Shown piece by piece: positions 39,517-43,539 of a stretch of DNA of 43,539 nt. Position numbers and translations under genes: made by a program. Under the pieces are notes generated by a model that had not been told where the DNA came from, ran no database searches, and saw only the letters and a list, made by a program, of their open reading frames with translations. The stretch is from NCBI GenBank assembly GCA_017626295.1, contig JAGAJB010000026.1:1-43539 (forward strand), read 5' to 3'. How positions within the stretch are numbered: the stretch's first letter is position 1; the number at the start of each line of letters is the position of its first letter. The stretch comes from Clostridia bacterium. Its GTDB lineage: Bacteria > Bacillota > Clostridia > Oscillospirales > Acutalibacteraceae.

Positions 39517-40695
39517 TCAGACTTTTGTATCATATCTATTCTGCTTTTTCAACTTATTTATAAATAACTTCAAAGCCACAATCATTATCACATAGAGAAA
39601 AGCCAGCAGGACGGGATATACACCTATACCAAACAGTCCGCTTATAATGCTGACCATAGGCGGTGCCAGCATAACGCCCATATAAGCAAATGCTATCTGC
39701 GAACCCATAATAGATTGTGATGCTTCTTTTCCGAAGTTGTGAGGTGTCAGGTGTATCATATTAGGATAAATAGAGCCGTTACCCAGACCTATAAGGAACA
39801 ATCCCACCACAGAAACAATACCCGGCAGAGGAAGAAGCATAATTATAATGGCAGGTGCAAGAATAAAAGCACCTATGCCTATACGCTTCCATGTGCTGAT
39901 TTTATCGGAAAGCAAACCCGAAACAAAACGTCCCACAGACATTCCCACATAATAAACTGTCAGAGCAAGCGCACCGTGTTCTGCCTCAAATCCTTTTTCG
40001 GTTACGAGATATGTACTTCCCCACACTCCGCATGCATATTCAATTGCATTTGTTGCAAGCATAATAATCCATACCAGACGAACTTCAGGCATTTTTATCA
40101 TCTGAAAAAGAGAAAGGTTCACGCCTTTTTCCTCTTTGTCTTGTTGGGCTGAAGAAGTCTTTTTCCACAGAGGAAGGGATACAAGCAGTAAAATAGTAAT
40201 AAATAACTGAACGTAAAAAGCATAGCGATAACCGTTGCGCCAACCCGTATCACTCAATGCCTGTGACATAAGATACGGACTCAGGCTAACCCCCACACCG
40301 TAAAAGCAATGCAAGAAATTCATATGGCTTGCTTTGAAGTGCAGAGCGACATAGTTATTAAGTCCCGAATCAATCGCACCGGCACCAAATCCGAGGATAA
40401 CAGCTAACGGTATCATAAACCAAAAAGACGGGGCAACAGAAAAACCAATCAAAGCCACAGCAGTCATAGCTGTACTGAAGGCAGTGACCTTAGCCGTTCC
40501 CAATTTATTTAGAATTCCCGCACTGAACATACTCGACAACACTGTGCAACCCGAAATAATAAATGTTAGAATACTCACCGCTTCAACGGGAATATTCATT
40601 TCTGTATGTATAGCAGGCCAGGCAGAACCGATGAGAGAATCCGGAACACCCAGACCTATAAATGCAACATATATAACAACTAATAAAAAAGCCAT
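39517..40695 (-). CDS. MFS transporter, probable sugar or glycoside importer
   Basis: 392 residues with about 12 hydrophobic segments. The start MAFLLVVIYVAFIGLGVPDSLIGSAWPAIHTEM after GGAGGATTT is typical of sugar-type MFS carriers related to FucP and fungal-type sugar MFS. The inter-helix motif region GILNKLGTAKVTAF and the second-half motif GLLSDKISTWKRIG are present. It sits between the GH78-like and GH106-like genes on the same strand, so it probably brings in the glycoside or sugar that these enzymes handle. Substrate not determinable from sequence. Confidence 0.82.
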   Translation of the reverse strand: MAFLLVVIYVAFIGLGVPDSLIGSAWPAIHTEMNIPVEAVSILTFIISGCTVLSSMFSAGILNKLGTAKVTAFSTAMTAVALIGFSVAPSFWFMIPLAVILGFGAGAIDSGLNNYVALHFKASHMNFLHCFYGVGVSLSPYLMSQALSDTGWRNGYRYAFYVQLFITILLLVSLPLWKKTSSAQQDKEEKGVNLSLFQMIKMPEVRLVWIIMLATNAIEYACGVWGSTYLVTEKGFEAEHGALALTVYYVGMSVGRFVSGLLSDKISTWKRIGIGAFILAPAIIIMLLPLPGIVSVVGLFLIGLGNGSIYPNMIHLTPHNFGKEASQSIMGSQIAFAYMGVMLAPPMVSIISGLFGIGVYPVLLAFLYVIMIVALKLFINKLKKQNRYDTKV

Positions 40696-40727
40696 AAATC
40701 CTCCGGAACATTTTGCTCAACAAACTC

Positions 40728-40756
40728 ATTATACCACATTCCCGCCACATTTTCAC
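40728..40756 (-). promoter_or_regulatory. Promoter of the MFS / GH106-like operon
   Basis: Minus-strand GTGAAA, 17-base spacer, TATAAT, about 32 bases before the MFS start. No terminator is seen after the GH78-like gene, so read-through may add to expression. Confidence 0.55.
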
Positions 40757-40792
40757 AGTTACATCTACAGTTGAAGGCAGGTATTTTTTCCG

Positions 40793-43123
40793 TTATCGAG
40801 TACTTTCCACAATCTCCACATCACCTATTTTACCGTTTACATATTCACCCTTTTGGTAAAAAGGCTCTGAATTGATATTTACAACAGCATTAGTTGGTAC
40901 ATATAAAACAGCCTTCACACCTTGCGGAAGAGTAAGGTCTATAATATAATCACCGTCTATCTTTTCGTAATTAAGAGTAATTAACCCTTTTACACTCGGA
41001 ACGGTACAGTTCAGATGGTCGGACAGAGTATATTGAGGCTCGATTTTAACCTTTTCGTAGCCTGCAACACTCGGAGTGATACCTGCAAAATGCTTGCTCA
41101 TTATAACAAGGGGGCCACCACTCCACGCGTGATTCTTAGTACCTCGCCAGGAGTCCCAGAATTCCCAGAGAGTAGAGTAATCCTCACTCATCATACCCTC
41201 ATATCTCTCCTTAATTCTGTCATACGCCGCCTCATATTCTCCCATTGTGCAAAGGGCTTCAAGAACGTAGTATTCCATATACGGACTTGAATTTTTAGTG
41301 GTAGTCAGTACGTTTGTAACAGTGTCATACTGCTCTTTTTCCGCAAGCCCCGACAAAACAGCAAGTGCATTGGCTCTGTCATCGGGCTTTTTAACATCTT
41401 CACTTTTGAAGCCTTCTTCTGTCCAAAGGGTCTTATAGCCTTTTGAGATAGTATTTTTCCTTTCGGTAATAAACGAGATGTCCTCACATTTTCCTAAAAT
41501 CTCCGCCATTTCCTCTGTTGCAGAAAGAGCATAGTAAACCCAGGCATTTTCTATAGCAGTCATATCTGCCTTTTTGCCCCAATCGGGCCAATCCCACGAA
41601 CCTTCACGGTGAACCACAAGATTATTTTCGCCCATTTCCCAAAGTTTCAGGTAGTCAAGGGATTCATCGTAAACCTTTTCGAGAAAAGCCTTGTCACCGG
41701 TATATTCATAGTAAGTGAGGAAGCCTACGATTCCCGCAAGTTGCTGAACGGGAAGTTCAAAATAGTCACCGCTTATAGGTACAACAGTCTGAAGAACTTT
41801 AGTGTCGTCAACGTGAGAAAGCATCGCCTCCACACCCTTTTGATACAGCAGGTAGGAATTACTGTCCAAAGAGTACATAGTCATAATCATTTCACTTGTA
41901 ACGTCGCCCCACCACTGTGCTCTTTCTCTGTCGGGACAATCCATAAAATTGTCACGCATGGTAACGTACAGAGTACGCAAAGATTTCTGCCACAGAGAAT
42001 TCATAAATTCATCATCGCACTTAAAGTCACCGCAGAACGAACTGTCGTACCCTGTTTCACGGTACTTGAGCGAAACAACCGTAACACCTTTCGGTATTTT
42101 ATAAGTAATATGTTCACCGTTAAACCAGCCTAAAGCTTCAAACTCCTGTTCGCCCTCTTTAGTTATATAGGTAGTTGAAACCGCACCGATTAAAGTATTT
42201 TCTGTTGTTATGCGAATCTTTTTGCCTTTGGGTGCTATTATTTTAAGATAGGGGGTTATCTGTGCGTTATAGGGAATATCTACGGTGATTTTTTCACCGA
42301 AAAGCGAATTTACTGTATAGTTTTCGTAAATATCTGAATTCTCATAATCTTTAAGACCGTAATCCTTCAAAAAAGGAATTCCTCTCGGACAGAGTTTGCC
42401 GTAAACGCCCTCACCGCCCACGGCATATTCCGTTGCATTTTCCCAGGACGAAACATCGTAACCGACATTCATCCAATCGTCCGTATCTTTTCTTGCATCG
42501 AAATAAACACTGTATTCGGGAAGTCTGTAGTTAGGCGGATAAAGAGAACTGTCAATATATGCAGGATTTCTTTTTACTTTCCAACTTTTATCTGAAATTA
42601 TATTTACTCCATCGCCTATTGCTTCAAAAAGGAATCCGCCCTGACCACTGCTGCTGTAGGAATAACTTGTATCATTATCCCAGAACCACACCAAAGCACA
42701 AATCGAGTTTTCACCTTCTTTGAGGAAAGGGGCAATATCCACACTGTCATAGTAGCCGCTGTTTTTAGCGGGACCTCGTTTGACGCTTCCCTCAAAAACA
42801 ACGGTTTCTCCGTTTATGTAAAGCCAATATTTCGAGTCGGCTGAGATGTGAGCAATAAGTTCTTCGGGCTTTCTTTCAAAACTTACCTTTTTATTAAAAC
42901 ACATCCAGACGTTTTTCTCCGTAAGATTCTCCTCATCCCAGATCCATTTGGCATTCCAATCGTTTTTTTCAACCGTAGAAATAACGCTGTATTCGGGAAT
43001 ACTGTGGGGAATCTTATAATCGTTGGTGTACGGCACCGTTGCCGTTTCCCCCGACGGAAAAAGTGAAGAAATAAACGCTGCCGCTATTGCAAGATAAGAA
43101 ACAATTGTCTGTAAAATCCTCAT
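40793..43123 (-). CDS. GH78-like alpha-L-rhamnosidase, secreted or membrane-anchored
   Basis: 776 residues; ATG after CAGGGAGG. An N-terminal hydrophobic stretch MRILQTIVSYLAIAAAFISS with a short polar tail suggests a signal peptide or anchor. Then come a beta-sandwich with AHISADSKYWLYINGETVVFEG (bacterial rhamnosidase N-domain), further beta domains, and the (alpha/alpha)6 barrel with FMDCPDRERAQWWGDVTSE, WDWPDWGKKADM and WEFWDSWRGTKNHAWSGGPLVIMSKH. The Asp/Glu residues of DCPDRERAQWWGD match the general acid region of GH78. The enzyme would cleave rhamnosides outside the cell for import by the MFS carrier next to it. Promoter not clear. Confidence 0.82.
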   Translation of the reverse strand: MRILQTIVSYLAIAAAFISSLFPSGETATVPYTNDYKIPHSIPEYSVISTVEKNDWNAKWIWDEENLTEKNVWMCFNKKVSFERKPEELIAHISADSKYWLYINGETVVFEGSVKRGPAKNSGYYDSVDIAPFLKEGENSICALVWFWDNDTSYSYSSSGQGGFLFEAIGDGVNIISDKSWKVKRNPAYIDSSLYPPNYRLPEYSVYFDARKDTDDWMNVGYDVSSWENATEYAVGGEGVYGKLCPRGIPFLKDYGLKDYENSDIYENYTVNSLFGEKITVDIPYNAQITPYLKIIAPKGKKIRITTENTLIGAVSTTYITKEGEQEFEALGWFNGEHITYKIPKGVTVVSLKYRETGYDSSFCGDFKCDDEFMNSLWQKSLRTLYVTMRDNFMDCPDRERAQWWGDVTSEMIMTMYSLDSNSYLLYQKGVEAMLSHVDDTKVLQTVVPISGDYFELPVQQLAGIVGFLTYYEYTGDKAFLEKVYDESLDYLKLWEMGENNLVVHREGSWDWPDWGKKADMTAIENAWVYYALSATEEMAEILGKCEDISFITERKNTISKGYKTLWTEEGFKSEDVKKPDDRANALAVLSGLAEKEQYDTVTNVLTTTKNSSPYMEYYVLEALCTMGEYEAAYDRIKERYEGMMSEDYSTLWEFWDSWRGTKNHAWSGGPLVIMSKHFAGITPSVAGYEKVKIEPQYTLSDHLNCTVPSVKGLITLNYEKIDGDYIIDLTLPQGVKAVLYVPTNAVVNINSEPFYQKGEYVNGKIGDVEIVESTR

Positions 43124-43294
43124 AGGAACCTCCCTGATATTATTTGCGGTGATAAATCTTATTGTATTTTAAACTAAATTTCACGATGTTTTCATATAGT
43201 CCAACTCCGTCTGTGGGCTTTATGTGGTCGTTACCATTTTTAATAGAAAAACTGCAAATCAGTATTTACTTGATAGAAAAAGCAATTTGTTGTA

Positions 43295-43539
43295 GTCCTG
43301 CCTCTCTTCGAAGAGAGGGGGACCACCTTTTTATTAATTTGGGATTAAATCAAAGTTTCAAGAGTGCCAAATAATAAAGAATAAAAATAAATTTAGTTGG
43401 GTGGTGGAGAGTTCTTGACGCGAACTTCTGAGCGTCTTTTCACCGTAAGGTGAAACTGTAACAAATTTATTGTTCTCGGTAAGTATATTGCAATTGAATC
43501 TTACGATTCAACGACACGCCTGATGTCGTGTCGAGAACC
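43295..43539. repeat. Repeat element F: hairpin-rich element at the right edge
   Basis: No gene in the 416 bases after the GH78-like start; the first 170 are A+T-rich with nothing I recognise. From 43301 follow an 18 bp palindrome CCTCTCTTCGAAGAGAGG, GGGACCACC, a 70-base spacer and GGGTGGTGGAGAGTTCTT, the same layout as the other islands with a new stem. Further hairpins (TCACC GTAA GGTGA; GAATC TTAC GATTC; GACACG..CGTGTC) are enclosed by GTTCTCG / CGAGAAC. It may continue beyond the window. Confidence 0.6.

Overview
The window looks like a chromosome segment of an uncultured gut-type Clostridia (Bacillota). The supporting signs are low-to-moderate GC, strong AGGAGG-type ribosome sites, TTGACA/TATAAT promoters, a Clostridia-style N4-gp56-family capsid prophage and many intracellular glycoside-processing genes. 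I cannot name a genus from sequence alone.

Left part (1-11460): the late module of a short, podovirus-like prophage, all on the minus strand. The order from promoter to window edge is two small ORFs, large terminase, portal, Prp-type cysteine protease, scaffold, major capsid protein, two small head proteins, a probable tail-nozzle protein, a small tail protein, a peptidoglycan-binding protein and a tail or baseplate protein cut by the window edge. No tape-measure, tail-tube, holin, integrase or replication gene is visible. The operon reads out of a compact switch (about 10750-10870) shared with a plus-strand XRE repressor and a very small ImmA-like metalloprotease. The switch has two face-to-face promoters and three copies of TTTCCGAAC. 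The phage-borne Prp sits beside a scaffold and a capsid that both begin with an LxLQLF-type leader. This is the same kind of site Prp cuts in ribosomal protein L27 and in staphylococcal phage capsid and scaffold proteins.

Middle-left (11461-16719): two large repeat islands in opposite orientation flank a 2.8 kb block. That block holds a secreted or membrane peptidoglycan-binding protein, a YdjC-family deacetylase and a decayed DUF6291 phage replication gene with decamer repeats. A stand-alone E2-type acyltransferase domain follows. A third island lies at 22.15-22.64 kb, and smaller relatives at 6.78, 25.85 and 43.3 kb. The islands are built from hairpin modules with covarying stems and from heptamer tandem repeats.

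Middle (17081-24933): an ABC - DUF1854 - ABC cluster in which both ABC half-exporters carry an extra cytoplasmic N-terminal region ending in a four-cysteine zinc ribbon. It is followed by a membrane-anchored EEP-family hydrolase and an M28 peptidase with inserted membrane helices.

Right part (24952-43539): carbohydrate metabolism. A minus-strand operon (GHL6/GH42M-like glycosidase, purple-acid-phosphatase-like hydrolase, TIM-barrel isomerase) diverges from a Gfo/Idh/MocA oxidoreductase and an N-acetylneuraminate-lyase-like aldolase. Then come an AAA/DUF4143 ATPase, a two-gene ABC half-exporter pair, and a probable rhamnoside locus (GH78-like, MFS transporter, GH106-like). No rRNA, tRNA, CRISPR array, transposase or integrase gene was recognised.
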